Positions 53,991 to 63,465 of a DNA stretch of 64,000 nt are shown here, in pieces. Made by a program: the position numbers and the translations under genes. The DNA lies in NCBI RefSeq assembly GCF_021654795.1, contig NZ_AP025344.1, forward strand, positions 4,402,501 through 4,466,500, written 5' to 3'. The notes under the pieces are model-generated. The model ran no database searches, was not told the origin of the DNA, and saw only the letters and a program-made list of their open reading frames with translations. Position 1 is the first letter of the stretch. Each line of letters starts with the position of its first letter. This stretch comes from Paenibacillus dendritiformis. GTDB taxonomy: Bacteria > Bacillota > Bacilli > Paenibacillales > Paenibacillaceae.

Positions 53991-55325
53991 TCAGTCGTGA
54001 TCGATCGACTGCATCGTCATCATCGCTTTGGCCGCCAGCACCTCTCCATGCCGAATCTCGACCTCCAGCTTGCAGAACTTGCGGCTCATTTCGATCAACT
54101 GAGGCTTCAGCGTGACGGCATCTTCAATCTGGAGCGGACGGACGAAATACGTGGTGATATTGTCCATCACATGATCATAGCTCCGCATTTCCTTGACCGC
54201 CCGCAGCGCGGCTTGCGTCATCAGCGTCGTCAATATGCCCTCCGACACCGCGCCGAAGCCGTTCACCATCTGGGGCGTAATCGCCCCGCGGAACAACGGA
54301 TTTCCTTCCTCGTCCCGCTGTTCCTCGAAGCCGTTCCATATCAGATCAACGAATGTCTCGCCCAATTGCGTCTCCTGGCGCGCGTCCCGCAGCGCGTTCA
54401 GCACCTCGCGGCGCGTCACGACCGCAATCAGCTTCCGGCTCCGATCGACGACAGGAAGCAGCTCCACCCCTTCCCACACCATCGTATGGGCCGCAGTAGC
54501 CAGCGTCGTCTGCAGCGTGGCTGTCAGAGGGCTTCGCGTATACAGCTTCTCGATTGTCTGCTGGGAATCCGCGCCGAGCATATCCTTGTACGTCATCATC
54601 CCGATGACGCGGTTCCATTCGTCCACGACCGGGAAGCGGCTGTGCCCCGTCTCTTCCCGCATCCGCTCGAAATCATGCACCGTGCTTGAAGGACGCAGCA
54701 CATACATTTTCGATTTCAACGTGACGATATCCTCGATAATCATAATCTTCTTCTTGATTAAGCGATCGAACAGCGCCCGGTTAATGATCGAGGCGACCGT
54801 GAACGTGTCGTATTTCGACGAAAAAATCGGCAGATTCAGCGCATCGGCCAGCAGCTTGACCTCGCGGCTGGTGCCGAATCCCCCGGTGATGAGGACCCCC
54901 GCGCCATGCTGGAGGGCAAGCCGGTGCGCATCTTCCCGGTTCCCGACGATAAGCAGGCTGCCGGCATCGATATAGCGCTCCATCGCGTCGAGCTTCATCG
55001 CCCCGATGACATATTTGTTCAGCGTCTTCTCGAGCCCCTTGCCGCCGCCCAATACGTGCCCGCCTAAGATGTCGACCACCTCGCCAAAGGTCAGGTTGTC
55101 CGACATATTGCGCGGCTTCTTCTCCACGCGGACCGTGCCTATCCGCTCCTTCGTAATGACGATGCCGATGCTCTCGGCCTCTTTGACGGCGCGGTAAGCG
55201 GTCCCCTCGCTCACCGACATCTCCTTCGCCAGCTTGCGCACCGATATTTTCGTTCCCGGCTTCAAGCCCTCGATATGATGGAGCAACTGCTCATACTTCG
55301 TGACCGTCCCATCATTCCCTTCCAT
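53991..55325 (-). CDS. ytoI: YtoI: HTH - DRTGG - CBS pair - thioesterase-like fusion
   Basis: 444 residues in four parts: HTH of GntR-like type (ISVRKLAKEMSVSEGTAYRA), DRTGG domain (DILGGHVLGGGKGLEKTLNK ... VLITGGFG), two CBS domains (TGHSRFPVVDEWNRVIGMMT and EGVELLPVVDRSRKLIAVVT), and a C-terminal hot-dog (4HBT-like) domain. Regulated by an adenine nucleotide or similar ligand is inferred from CBS. Bacillus ytoI has the same order; role unknown. ATG at 55325 follows GAAGGG. Confidence 0.9.
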   Translation of the reverse strand: MEGNDGTVTKYEQLLHHIEGLKPGTKISVRKLAKEMSVSEGTAYRAVKEAESIGIVITKERIGTVRVEKKPRNMSDNLTFGEVVDILGGHVLGGGKGLEKTLNKYVIGAMKLDAMERYIDAGSLLIVGNREDAHRLALQHGAGVLITGGFGTSREVKLLADALNLPIFSSKYDTFTVASIINRALFDRLIKKKIMIIEDIVTLKSKMYVLRPSSTVHDFERMREETGHSRFPVVDEWNRVIGMMTYKDMLGADSQQTIEKLYTRSPLTATLQTTLATAAHTMVWEGVELLPVVDRSRKLIAVVTRREVLNALRDARQETQLGETFVDLIWNGFEEQRDEEGNPLFRGAITPQMVNGFGAVSEGILTTLMTQAALRAVKEMRSYDHVMDNITTYFVRPLQIEDAVTLKPQLIEMSRKFCKLEVEIRHGEVLAAKAMMTMQSIDHD

Positions 55326-55691
55326 CTGTTACACCCCCGAACTCCGATCTGTTGTATGCTGTATTTATGATAGCACATCAAGAAAGAGCGATGCAAAAAA
55401 ATCGGTTCCGGCGGCCTTATCCCTGAACATGCACAAGGAATCTCTCTTCACAGGCGCTGGCGCACCGGCGGACCGCCCAAAATTAGCGCATCATATTCCG
55501 GCGGCATATGAGTATAACAGCAGATTTCTGACCGAAGCCTTGAAGGATGAGCGGATTCAATAAAAATGAAGGGTCAACGGGTGAATGCGTTATTTCCGGT
55601 TCTGAGCCGCTGGGATATTGGCCATCGGAGGCTAACAAGGGGAATCGGCTTACGCGAAATATGGAACTTCCGGGGATACTCGCGTTCGCCC
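55326..55691. other. Intergenic stretch, no gene recognised
   Basis: 366 bp. A short plus-strand frame (55429-55563, MHKESLFTGAGAP...) lacks a ribosome binding site. At 55601-55629 a diverged core, TCTGAG-CCGC-TGGGATA-TTGGCC-ATCGGA, resembles the array repeat only in its middle. Confidence 0.4.
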
Positions 55692-55719
55692 AAAATAATA
55701 CCGCCCACGGTAAGGGCGG
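55692..55719 (-). terminator. Terminator of the adenylyltransferase gene
   Basis: Stem CCGCCC/GGGCGG with a 7-nt loop, followed by TATTATTTTG on the minus strand. Flanking CCCAAA/TTTGGG extends the pairing. Confidence 0.85.
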
Positions 55720-55729
55720 CCATTTGGGC

Positions 55730-56584
55730 TCACGTCAATGACTTATAGATCTTTTCAGTATACTTGGTGATGGCTTCATCGTAATCCGGATAGCGGTAGC
55801 CGAGACTCGCGGCCACAGCCTTGGCGTACGCGCGGAATAGTGCATAGCAAGTAAATAAAGACTGCCACATTTCTTTATAACCATTCTGGGAGTAGGTGGA
55901 GAGCAGCTGCTCCCAGTCTTCCTGAGGAAGGCAGCGATCAAGAAACTTATAGTTCTTCCCTACGCTGAAGGTGTATCCACGCTCCGAGCCGATCTGCCAA
56001 GCCATCATTCGCAGCAGGTTCGGCCGCGCAATCTCGTGGAAATGGTCGACCGCAAACAGGAGTTCTTTTCTCGCCAAGCCTTTTACCACATAAGTGGAGG
56101 TCATCCAGAATTCATTGCAGCAGTCATCAAATTCTCTTGCAGTCGGCCTTTTTATCCAATATTGACGGTCGTCTGCGATCACTTCGGTGTGGATGCGGGC
56201 ATCCTTATCAAGCAGGACCTCCACCAATCCGTCGCTCTTGGCGAAATAATCCTCCACCTCTCGAACCGGAATAAGGGTCAGGTCTAATTTATTCCCGTCC
56301 TCCAACAGAATAATATAGGAAAACCAGCTCCCTAACTCCGATGGAAAAAGCTCCATATCCTCGGGTTTTTGCATCATGAGCCGCTTCCCGAATATGTCCA
56401 GCCACTGATCGTTTTCCTTGAAGGAATCGATATCGGTTACAAAGTAGGAAATGTCATAATCTTGGAACGAATCCGGGGGGATATTGCGGTTTGTACGCGA
56501 GCCCTCCAAGGTGACCAGTCGGATTCTCTCATCCTCTCCGGCGAAATCGACAAGCAAATTCATCATTTCTTGTTCACTTCTCAA
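55730..56584 (-). CDS. aadK: Aminoglycoside 6-adenylyltransferase family protein (AadK/ANT(6)-like)
   Basis: 284-residue nucleotidyltransferase that in characterised relatives adenylates streptomycin. LVTLEGSRTNRNIPPDSF and DYDISYFVTDI hold the Gly-Ser and the Asp pair that bind metal-ATP; third acidic residue in KLDLTLIPV. The start is TTG at 56584 (LRSEQEMMN), matching known AadK N-termini, with GGAGG 8 nt upstream; an ATG 57 nt earlier adds residues foreign to the family. Single gene with its own terminator and no mobile element, so probably intrinsic. Confidence 0.9.
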   Translation of the reverse strand: MRSEQEMMNLLVDFAGEDERIRLVTLEGSRTNRNIPPDSFQDYDISYFVTDIDSFKENDQWLDIFGKRLMMQKPEDMELFPSELGSWFSYIILLEDGNKLDLTLIPVREVEDYFAKSDGLVEVLLDKDARIHTEVIADDRQYWIKRPTAREFDDCCNEFWMTSTYVVKGLARKELLFAVDHFHEIARPNLLRMMAWQIGSERGYTFSVGKNYKFLDRCLPQEDWEQLLSTYSQNGYKEMWQSLFTCYALFRAYAKAVAASLGYRYPDYDEAITKYTEKIYKSLT

Positions 56585-56719
56585 TGGATAGTCCTCCGTT
56601 CTGAACGTATAAGATATGAAGCCGCAAGCTGTATCTTCCATTTGAATATTCGACGTTGTTCTTTCATTTTCCTGGCTCTGTTCGCCACGGAACCATGTCC
56701 ATCACCGGTTGCAGCGAAC

Positions 56720-56755
56720 AAAAAGACGCCGGAACGAAATGTTCCAAGCGTCTTT
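56720..56755 (-). terminator. Terminator of the yhgE gene
   Basis: Stem AAAGACGC/GCGTCTTT with an inner GGAAC/GTTCC stem, followed by TTTGTTC on the minus strand. Confidence 0.85.
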
Positions 56756-56818
56756 CCTGTTGCCTTCCCTAACCTATCTTTTTCACGGTCTTTCTCTCTA
56801 TCGGTTCAAGCTGCAGCG

Positions 56819-59494
56819 TCAGCCGGTCACGGCGGTTGCGTCAGCCGACGGCTCCGTCTTGGCCAGCTTCCGGTGGCTGCGAATGAAATAGATCCAGCTG
56901 CCGAGAAGCGACAGGACAAGGAAGATGGACAGCTTGCCGAGATTCAACCAGACGTATTGGATGTCGCCCAGCGACACGACGCCGCGGAAGGCCCGGATGG
57001 TGTAGGTCATCGGGAACCAAGGATGCAGCATCTGGAAAAATTTCGGCGTTAGCTCAATCGGGAATGTGCCTGCCGTCGAGGACAGCTGGAACACGAGCAG
57101 CAAAATGATAATGAAGCGCCCTACATTCCCGAATGAGGTGATGAAAAATTGGATCATGGCAAAGAATGTTAAGCTGGTAACGAGACAGACGACGAAGAAC
57201 ATCGGCACGTTCGTGACCGGCAAATGAATCACGTTGAGAACAACAAGTCCGGCAATGGCAACCTGGAGAACGCTCTCCACTGCCATGAACCCGTATTTGC
57301 TCGTCATCCAGGCCGTGCCGGAAGGCGGCCGGTTGTAGGTCTCCCGCAGCGGATAGACCATCGAGAACATCAATGCCCCGACGAAAAATCCAAGCGACAG
57401 GAAATACGGCGCCATGCCTACGCCATAGGTCGTGACATCATGATTCGCGACTTTATCGCTGCCAACCGGAGACGAAATCATTTCATATGTCTTATCGGTC
57501 GGGTTCTGCTGCGCTTTATCCGCGCCTTCCTGAAGCTTCCGGCGAAGCTCCGCGCCGCCGGATAACAGCTGCTCCTGCCCGTCCAGCAGCTGATCAAATC
57601 CGCCGTTGATCGCATCCTTCGCTTGATCCACCTGATTCAGCATATCGCTCATCTTGACGAAGATCATGTCCTGCACCTTTTTGGCGGCCTCCTTCAGCTT
57701 CATCTCCGCCATGTCGTGCAGCATGTCGCGCGCCATCGGCTCCAGACTGTTCACCTTGTCATCGGCCGCCTGATGAATCTTGGCGAGAATCTCCGGCGTC
57801 ATCCGATTCAGCTCGTCGTTCGCCTTCCGATGGAGTCCTGCGACGACCTTCGGCTCATACTCCATCCATTTGGTATCGACCGTATCATGAAGCTTGTCGT
57901 TCAGTTGTTTTGATTTTTCCTGATATAGATCTTCAGCCACGAGATGCGCCTTGGCCAGCAGCTTCGGCGCCAGCTCATTCGCTTTGGACATCGCCGCCTG
58001 CTGGGCGAGCGAACGAACCTGCGGGTATACCTGATCGAATTTCTGGTCCGCCGCCTGATGCAGCTTGGCGAGCAGGGCCGGCTTCAACCTGTCGAGCTCC
58101 TTATTGACCATGTTGCTCAAATCCTGCTTCACTTTGTCGCGCAGCTGCTCCAGATTGGCCTGAGTCAGGTTATCTTCGATCTGGGTTCGAACCTCTTCGA
58201 GCTGCTTCTTCACCGCTTCCCACTGCTGCTGGAGCTCCGGAGGCAGCTTCTCGCCGATCGGCTTCAGCTTCTCTTCCAGTTGATCGAGGTTCGCCTGGAT
58301 TTTACCCAGCTGCTCCTTTCCGCGCTTGATGGCGCCGTCGAAGAGCTGATCCACTTTCTCATCAATGTAATGGTTCAGCGTCGCACGGAGCGAGCTGTCT
58401 ACATTCTCGTATTCCTTGTCGATAATGCTGTGCATTTTCACCCGGGCAGCCGGCTCCATCTCGGTAACCGACTTGTCGACTTCCCGGCTGATTTTGCCCA
58501 GCACCTGATTCAGATTGTTGTTGTACGCGTTGTCGATTTCCTGATGCAGCTTCTTGCGGATTGCCGCTCCATAGATAACGGACTGTTTGTCGATTTGATC
58601 GTGAAGCTTTTCCTTGGACAATGGCGAATACTCATTGACCATGTCGTCGATCCGCGTATGCACGGTATCATAGACAACCTTGGTATACTTTTCGGCTTCC
58701 GTATCGATGTCTTGGTGGACTTTTTTCATCAGCTCCGGCTTCTTCGTATCCATCGTTTTGTCGATTTCGTCATGAATCAGCCGATCGAGCTTCTTCTCGT
58801 TCTCGGCCAGCATCTTCTCGACCATCGTCTCCGCTTCCGCCGTCTTCGAGTCGACCTGCGCATTCAACTCGTCCCGGAACATCTCGATTCCGTCGCCCAA
58901 CTGGCTCAGACCGTCTTCGATTTTGCCGGCCCCTTCGCTGGCGGCGCCCAATCCTTCCGCGACGCTGTCGATCGCATTGAACATCTGCTCGACATAGGTC
59001 TCCGTCACCTTTTGCGACAGCTCTGATTTGATGCTCTGCACGACCTTGTCGGAGATTTGACCGGATAAGAAATTATAGCTGCTGTTCTCCTTATAAATCA
59101 GATTCATCGGCTTCGGATGGGGGTCGAGAATCGTGGTCGCATTATGCGACATCTCCTCCGGCACGATAATAAGCAAATAATACTTGTTCTCGCTTAATCC
59201 GCGCTCGCCCTCCTTGCGCGACACGAAATGGAAGTCGACCGCATCGTTGCTGTGCAGCTTCTCGATCAGTTCGCGCCCGATCGCAATCTCCTTGCCTTCA
59301 TACATCACCGGCCGGTCCTCATTAACGACTGCGACAGGCATGTTTTTGACATTGCTGTACGGATCCCAGTTCGCTACCAAGTAGACGCCGCTGTACAGAA
59401 GCGGGATAACCAGGAGACCGAGTACCGGAACCAGGACATCCTTCGAACGGACAACTCCCATGAATTCCGACCAAAAAAACCGAAGACTCTTCAT
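56819..59494 (-). CDS. yhgE: Long YhgE/Pip domain membrane protein with 19-residue repeats
   Basis: 891 residues. One N-terminal helix (about 20-40), a YhgE/Pip outside domain (NMPVAVVNEDRPVMYEGKEI), then a long soluble helical region, and five or six C-terminal helices with an ABC-2-like fold. Residues about 236-381 hold eight units, and about 455-600 another eight, of a strict 19-residue repeat centred on K-x-H-x-x-[I/A]-D (His at 241, 260, 279, 298, 317, 355; then 479, 517, 536, 555, 574, 593). Relatives are linked to phage infection (Pip) and Type VII secretion; role here unknown. AAGGAGGTGA precedes the ATG. Confidence 0.88.
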   Translation of the reverse strand: MKSLRFFWSEFMGVVRSKDVLVPVLGLLVIPLLYSGVYLVANWDPYSNVKNMPVAVVNEDRPVMYEGKEIAIGRELIEKLHSNDAVDFHFVSRKEGERGLSENKYYLLIIVPEEMSHNATTILDPHPKPMNLIYKENSSYNFLSGQISDKVVQSIKSELSQKVTETYVEQMFNAIDSVAEGLGAASEGAGKIEDGLSQLGDGIEMFRDELNAQVDSKTAEAETMVEKMLAENEKKLDRLIHDEIDKTMDTKKPELMKKVHQDIDTEAEKYTKVVYDTVHTRIDDMVNEYSPLSKEKLHDQIDKQSVIYGAAIRKKLHQEIDNAYNNNLNQVLGKISREVDKSVTEMEPAARVKMHSIIDKEYENVDSSLRATLNHYIDEKVDQLFDGAIKRGKEQLGKIQANLDQLEEKLKPIGEKLPPELQQQWEAVKKQLEEVRTQIEDNLTQANLEQLRDKVKQDLSNMVNKELDRLKPALLAKLHQAADQKFDQVYPQVRSLAQQAAMSKANELAPKLLAKAHLVAEDLYQEKSKQLNDKLHDTVDTKWMEYEPKVVAGLHRKANDELNRMTPEILAKIHQAADDKVNSLEPMARDMLHDMAEMKLKEAAKKVQDMIFVKMSDMLNQVDQAKDAINGGFDQLLDGQEQLLSGGAELRRKLQEGADKAQQNPTDKTYEMISSPVGSDKVANHDVTTYGVGMAPYFLSLGFFVGALMFSMVYPLRETYNRPPSGTAWMTSKYGFMAVESVLQVAIAGLVVLNVIHLPVTNVPMFFVVCLVTSLTFFAMIQFFITSFGNVGRFIIILLLVFQLSSTAGTFPIELTPKFFQMLHPWFPMTYTIRAFRGVVSLGDIQYVWLNLGKLSIFLVLSLLGSWIYFIRSHRKLAKTEPSADATAVTG

Positions 59495-59523
59495 GCTGTC
59501 ACCTCCTTACTGACCGAATGACC

Positions 59524-59536
59524 ATTTTGTTAAAAT
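59524..59536 (-). promoter_or_regulatory. Palindrome ATTTT-N3-AAAAT in the yhgE leader
   Basis: 13-bp dyad about 25-40 bp downstream of the -10 and 30 bp before the start codon. Its place suits a TetR-type operator, as yhgE-like genes often have a TetR neighbour, but none is seen here. Confidence 0.35.
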
Positions 59537-59561
59537 AGTTCTGATATCGCAGATGTTTGAT

Positions 59562-59590
59562 ATTATACATCCCGCCTTTTCAGAATTCAA
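59562..59590 (-). promoter_or_regulatory. Sigma-A promoter of yhgE
   Basis: TTGAAT, 17-bp spacer, TATAAT on the minus strand, near consensus. Confidence 0.75.
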
Positions 59591-59773
59591 ACAGATTATT
59601 TTTGGCAATTCCCCTTAAAATGGTTCAAAAAAGGTTTAAAATTTATATAAAAACAGCGGTTTTCTCTTGTTTTAAAAAAATCGCGCATGGTCCGCCCGGG
59701 ACATGGATGAAAGGGAGCGCGCAACCGGCTTATGAAGCTGCGAAGAATGTATGCGGCGGGGAATCCGAACATG

Positions 59774-59809
59774 AAAAAACCTCCCTCTTCCCGTTGGAGA
59801 AGAGGGAGG
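59774..59809 (-). terminator. Rho-independent terminator of the nup operon
   Basis: 11-bp stem CCTCCCTCTTC/GAAGAGGGAGG, 8-nt loop, six T residues on the minus strand. Confidence 0.93.
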
Positions 59810-59838
59810 CATAGGCCCGCCCGTTCGATTGCCAGATA

Positions 59839-60792
59839 TTACCGCTTGCCCGGCTCGTACGGCGCGCCAAGCGCAGACGGCGAATTGCTCTTGCCGGCCG
59901 TGAAGATCAGCACGAGAAGCGTCAGCACGTACGGCAGCATATAGAACACTTCCGTCGGTACCGCGTTGGCGAAGGAGTACAGCTGAACCTGATCGCGCAG
60001 CGCCTGCGCGAGGCCGAAGAACAAAGCCGCGCACGTCGCGCCGACCGGATTCCAGCGGCCGAAGATAACCGCCGCCAGCGCGATATACCCCTGGCCGGAG
60101 ATCGTGTTGGACGCGAAGCTGCTGTTCGCCGTCAGCGCAATCGTCGCTCCGCCGAGCGCGGCAATCGATCCGCCGACCATAACGGCCCAGCCGCGCAGCC
60201 GGTTGACCTTCACCCCGGCCGTGTCCGCCGCTCCCGGGTGCTCGCCGACCGCCCGCAGCCGCAGGCCGAGCGGCGTCTTGAACATCACGTAATAGACGAT
60301 GATGACGAGCAGCAGCGCGATATACGTCGTCGGGTAAGACTGGAAGAACGCTCTGCCGACGAACGGAAGATCGCTCAGCCAAGGAATGTGAATCCGGTGG
60401 AACACATTGCTGATGACCGGGGTCTCGGCCGCTCCGTCGAAGATGAGCTTCACCAGGAAGAAGGTGGAGCTGGCGGCGAGCATATTGACCACGATACCGC
60501 TTATGACCTGATTCGCCTTGAAGCGAACCGAGGCAATGACATGAATGCCCGAGAAGATAACGGTAAAGATAAGCGCGGCCAGACAGCCCAGCCATGGAGA
60601 AGCCGCGCCTAGTCCCGCCTGTTCGGCATAATAAGCCACAACTGCGGAGGAAAACGCGCCTGACACCATAAAGCCTTCCAATCCGAGGTTGATAACCCCC
60701 GAACGCTCCGCAATGAGTCCGCCCAGCGCGGCGAAGACGAGTGCTGTTGCAAATACGAGAGTCCCGTTGATTAAAGATCCGAGCAATTCCAT
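59839..60792 (-). CDS. nupQ: Nucleoside ABC transporter permease (NupQ type)
   Basis: 317-residue permease with about eight helices. ALGGLIAERSGVINLGLEGFM and VGEHPGAADTAGVKVNRLRG are marks of the BMP-linked branched-chain/nucleoside permease family. Last gene of nupN-O-P-Q type operon; starts 3 bp after nupP. Partner of the other permease in one importer. Confidence 0.88.
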   Translation of the reverse strand: MELLGSLINGTLVFATALVFAALGGLIAERSGVINLGLEGFMVSGAFSSAVVAYYAEQAGLGAASPWLGCLAALIFTVIFSGIHVIASVRFKANQVISGIVVNMLAASSTFFLVKLIFDGAAETPVISNVFHRIHIPWLSDLPFVGRAFFQSYPTTYIALLLVIIVYYVMFKTPLGLRLRAVGEHPGAADTAGVKVNRLRGWAVMVGGSIAALGGATIALTANSSFASNTISGQGYIALAAVIFGRWNPVGATCAALFFGLAQALRDQVQLYSFANAVPTEVFYMLPYVLTLLVLIFTAGKSNSPSALGAPYEPGKR

Positions 60793-60795
60793 CTG

Positions 60796-61872
60796 TTATC
60801 CCTCCCGCTTCGCCTTTTTGGAACGTGAAAACCGTGTCAACAACCAACGGATAATGCCCGGTGCCGCGGCGAAGAAGATGATGATGCTGATAACCATCTT
60901 AATGACCTCGCCGGGAACGTTCGCTCCGAAGCTCATGCCCTGCGCTCCGTACATGAGCGCCCCGAACAGCGCGGCGGCCAGCAGGACGCCCAGCGCGCCG
61001 TTCATGCCAAGCAGCGCGACGGCGATGCCGTCGAAGCCGATGCCGGACGTGACGGAGGAGATGGCCATATATTTGAAGACGCCCAGTACTTCCAGCGTAC
61101 CGATCATGCCGCCAAGCATCCCCGAGAGGAAGAACGTGCGGGTAATGACCTTGGACACGTTCATGCCGGCATATTCCGCCGCATGTCTGTTATTCCCTAC
61201 GGCGCGGGTCTCATACCCCCACTTCGTCCGGTTCATATACAGGTGATACCCGATAATGGCGATGATGACGATGAAGAATCCCCAATGGACGCGGGCCCCG
61301 CTCATCAAATCGCTCAGCCATCCGATCTGGATGCTGGCCGATTCCTGAATGTTCTGTGAACGGGATGTCCCCGACTCGGCCATGAACGCCTTGATGACCA
61401 TATGGCTGATATAGAGCGCGGTCCAGTTCAGCATAATGCAGGAGATAACCTCGTTGATGCCCCGCTTCGTCTTGAGCAGACCGACAAGCGCCCCCCACAG
61501 ACCGCCCAGAATCGTGCCCGCGATAATGGCCACGATGCCGTGCAGAATCGGCGGCAGCGATATCATATTGCCCACGATAAGCGCTCCGAGCGATCCCATT
61601 ACGATCTGGCCGTCCACCCCAATGTTGAACATGCCCGCGCGGAACGCAAGCGCAACGGCCAACCCGGCGAAAATAAGCGGCACGATCGCTCGCAGCGTCT
61701 CTCCCATGTCATAGGCGGAGCCGAAGATTTTCTCCACCAGAGACTGATAAGCCAGCAGCGGATCGTAGCCTCCGGCAAGCATAACGAGAGCGCCAATCAT
61801 AATACCGAGGATGATGGCCACGAGAGAGATGATAACCGATTCTTTGGCTAGCATCGATTTAAGCTTGTTCAT
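60796..61872 (-). CDS. nupP: Nucleoside ABC transporter permease (NupP type)
   Basis: 358-residue permease with about nine helices. AFRAGMFNIGVDGQIVMGSLGAL, RGINEVISCIMLNWTALYI and AVGNNRHAAEYAGMNVSKV are family marks. Start overlaps the ATPase stop by 14 bp. Confidence 0.88.
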   Translation of the reverse strand: MNKLKSMLAKESVIISLVAIILGIMIGALVMLAGGYDPLLAYQSLVEKIFGSAYDMGETLRAIVPLIFAGLAVALAFRAGMFNIGVDGQIVMGSLGALIVGNMISLPPILHGIVAIIAGTILGGLWGALVGLLKTKRGINEVISCIMLNWTALYISHMVIKAFMAESGTSRSQNIQESASIQIGWLSDLMSGARVHWGFFIVIIAIIGYHLYMNRTKWGYETRAVGNNRHAAEYAGMNVSKVITRTFFLSGMLGGMIGTLEVLGVFKYMAISSVTSGIGFDGIAVALLGMNGALGVLLAAALFGALMYGAQGMSFGANVPGEVIKMVISIIIFFAAAPGIIRWLLTRFSRSKKAKREG

Positions 61873-63400
61873 GACGTTCCCCCCCTTGATGCTTGCCGGC
61901 CATCATGAGACCCAGCTCCTGGTCTGTCGTTGTCTCCGGCGTCGTCTCCCCGACAATGCGCCCGTCGAACATGACGAGAATGCGGTCGGCCACATTCAAG
62001 ATCTCTTCCAGCTCGAACGATACGAGCAGTACGGCCTTGCCTGCGTCGCGCTGGGCGATTAATTGCTTATGCACGAATTCGATCGCGCCGACGTCCAGCC
62101 CCCGCGTCGGCTGGGCGGCGACGAGCAGCTTCGGATCTTTGTCGATCTCGCGCGCGATAATGATCTTCTGCTGGTTCCCGCCGGACATCGCCCGCACCTG
62201 CGTATGGATGCTTGGCGTCCGGATATCGAACTGCTCGACATACCGCTCCGCCACCTGCTTAACCGCCTGCTGATCCATGAAGCCTTTGCGTGTGAACTTC
62301 GGGCTGTCGTAGGATTTGAGCACGGAGTTCTCGCTGACGTCGAAGTCAAGCACCAGTCCATGCTTGTGACGATCCTGAGGGATATAGGAAATACCCTTGT
62401 CCGAAGCGGCCCGCGGCGACGCATCCGTCACATCCTGTCCCGCCAGCCGAATCTGTCCGCCCGCGGTCCGGCGCATGCCGGTGATCGCCTCGATGAGTTC
62501 ATTCTGACCGTTGCCGTCAACGCCGGCGATGCCGACAATCTCTCCGGCGCGCACGCGGAAGCTGACGCCGTCCACGGCATGCTGCCCGTGCTCATCCTTC
62601 ACGATCAGGTTCTGGACCTCAAGCATGACATCCTGCGGCGTTGCCGCTGCCTTGTCCGTCTTGAATTCGACATGCTTGCCGACCATCTTCTCGGCCAACA
62701 TCTCCGGATCGGTCTCGGACACGAGGACGGTGTCGATGACTTTGCCCCGGCGGATGATCGTGCAGCGGTCAGCGACCTCCATAATTTCCTTCAGCTTGTG
62801 CGTGATGAGCAGAATCGACTTGCCTTCCGCAGCCAGCCGCTTCATGATGTGCAGCAGCTCCTCGATCTCCTGCGGCGTCAGCACCGCGGTCGGCTCGTCG
62901 AAAATAATAATCTCGGCGCCGCGATACAGCGTTTTCATAATTTCGACGCGCTGCTGCATGCCGACGGAGATCGACTCGATGACCGCCTCCGGCTTCACAT
63001 TCAGCCCGTACTGCTCGGACAACTGCCGTATTTTCGCTGCAGCGCCTTTCAAATCCATCTTTATGCCTCGCGTCGGCTCCATGCCGAGCACGATATTTTC
63101 CGTAACCGTAAAGGGGTGAACAAGCTTGAAGTGCTGATGCACCATGCCGATGCCGCATTCAATCGCCTTGTTCGGGCCGTCCATCACAATCGGCCGGCCG
63201 TTCAGCTCAATACTGCCTTCATCAGGCTGATATAATCCGAATACGATATTCATCAATGTCGATTTGCCGGCGCCGTTTTCGCCGAGAAGCGCGTGAATTT
63301 CGCCTTTTTTCAACTGCAGGCTGATTTGATCGTTTGCTACTATGCCGGGAAAGCGCTTTGTAATTCCTTTCAGCTCCAGTACGATATCTCCCTTGTGCAT
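61859..63400 (-). CDS. nupO: Nucleoside ABC transporter ATPase with two nucleotide-binding domains (NupO type)
   Basis: 513 residues in two ABC domains. First: LGENGAGKSTLMNIVFGLY (Walker A), SVGMQQRVEIMKTLYRGA, IIIFDEPTAVLTPQE. Second: GVDGNGQNELIEAITGM (degenerate Walker A) and MSGGNQQKIIIAREID. This is the sugar/nucleoside RbsA-like type. ATG at 63400 follows GGAGGGG; the frame opens 39 nt earlier. Confidence 0.93.
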   Translation of the reverse strand: MHKGDIVLELKGITKRFPGIVANDQISLQLKKGEIHALLGENGAGKSTLMNIVFGLYQPDEGSIELNGRPIVMDGPNKAIECGIGMVHQHFKLVHPFTVTENIVLGMEPTRGIKMDLKGAAAKIRQLSEQYGLNVKPEAVIESISVGMQQRVEIMKTLYRGAEIIIFDEPTAVLTPQEIEELLHIMKRLAAEGKSILLITHKLKEIMEVADRCTIIRRGKVIDTVLVSETDPEMLAEKMVGKHVEFKTDKAAATPQDVMLEVQNLIVKDEHGQHAVDGVSFRVRAGEIVGIAGVDGNGQNELIEAITGMRRTAGGQIRLAGQDVTDASPRAASDKGISYIPQDRHKHGLVLDFDVSENSVLKSYDSPKFTRKGFMDQQAVKQVAERYVEQFDIRTPSIHTQVRAMSGGNQQKIIIAREIDKDPKLLVAAQPTRGLDVGAIEFVHKQLIAQRDAGKAVLLVSFELEEILNVADRILVMFDGRIVGETTPETTTDQELGLMMAGKHQGGERHEQA

Positions 63401-63423
63401 ATGGCGTTCCCCTCCGTAACACA

Positions 63424-63452
63424 TCTCCCCGCCGGTCAAGCGGGCGGGGAGA
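63424..63452 (-). other. Stem-loop between nupN and nupO
   Basis: 10-bp stem TCTCCCCGCC/GGCGGGGAGA with a 9-nt loop and no T-tract. Probably protects the 3' end of the abundant lipoprotein mRNA and lowers downstream expression. Confidence 0.55.
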
Positions 63453-63465
63453 CGGTATGGTGAAA

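Noticed and set aside
59672-60847. 391-codon minus-strand frame over the permease gene
   Set aside because: Out of frame with NupQ, which has clear family motifs; runs across the terminator.
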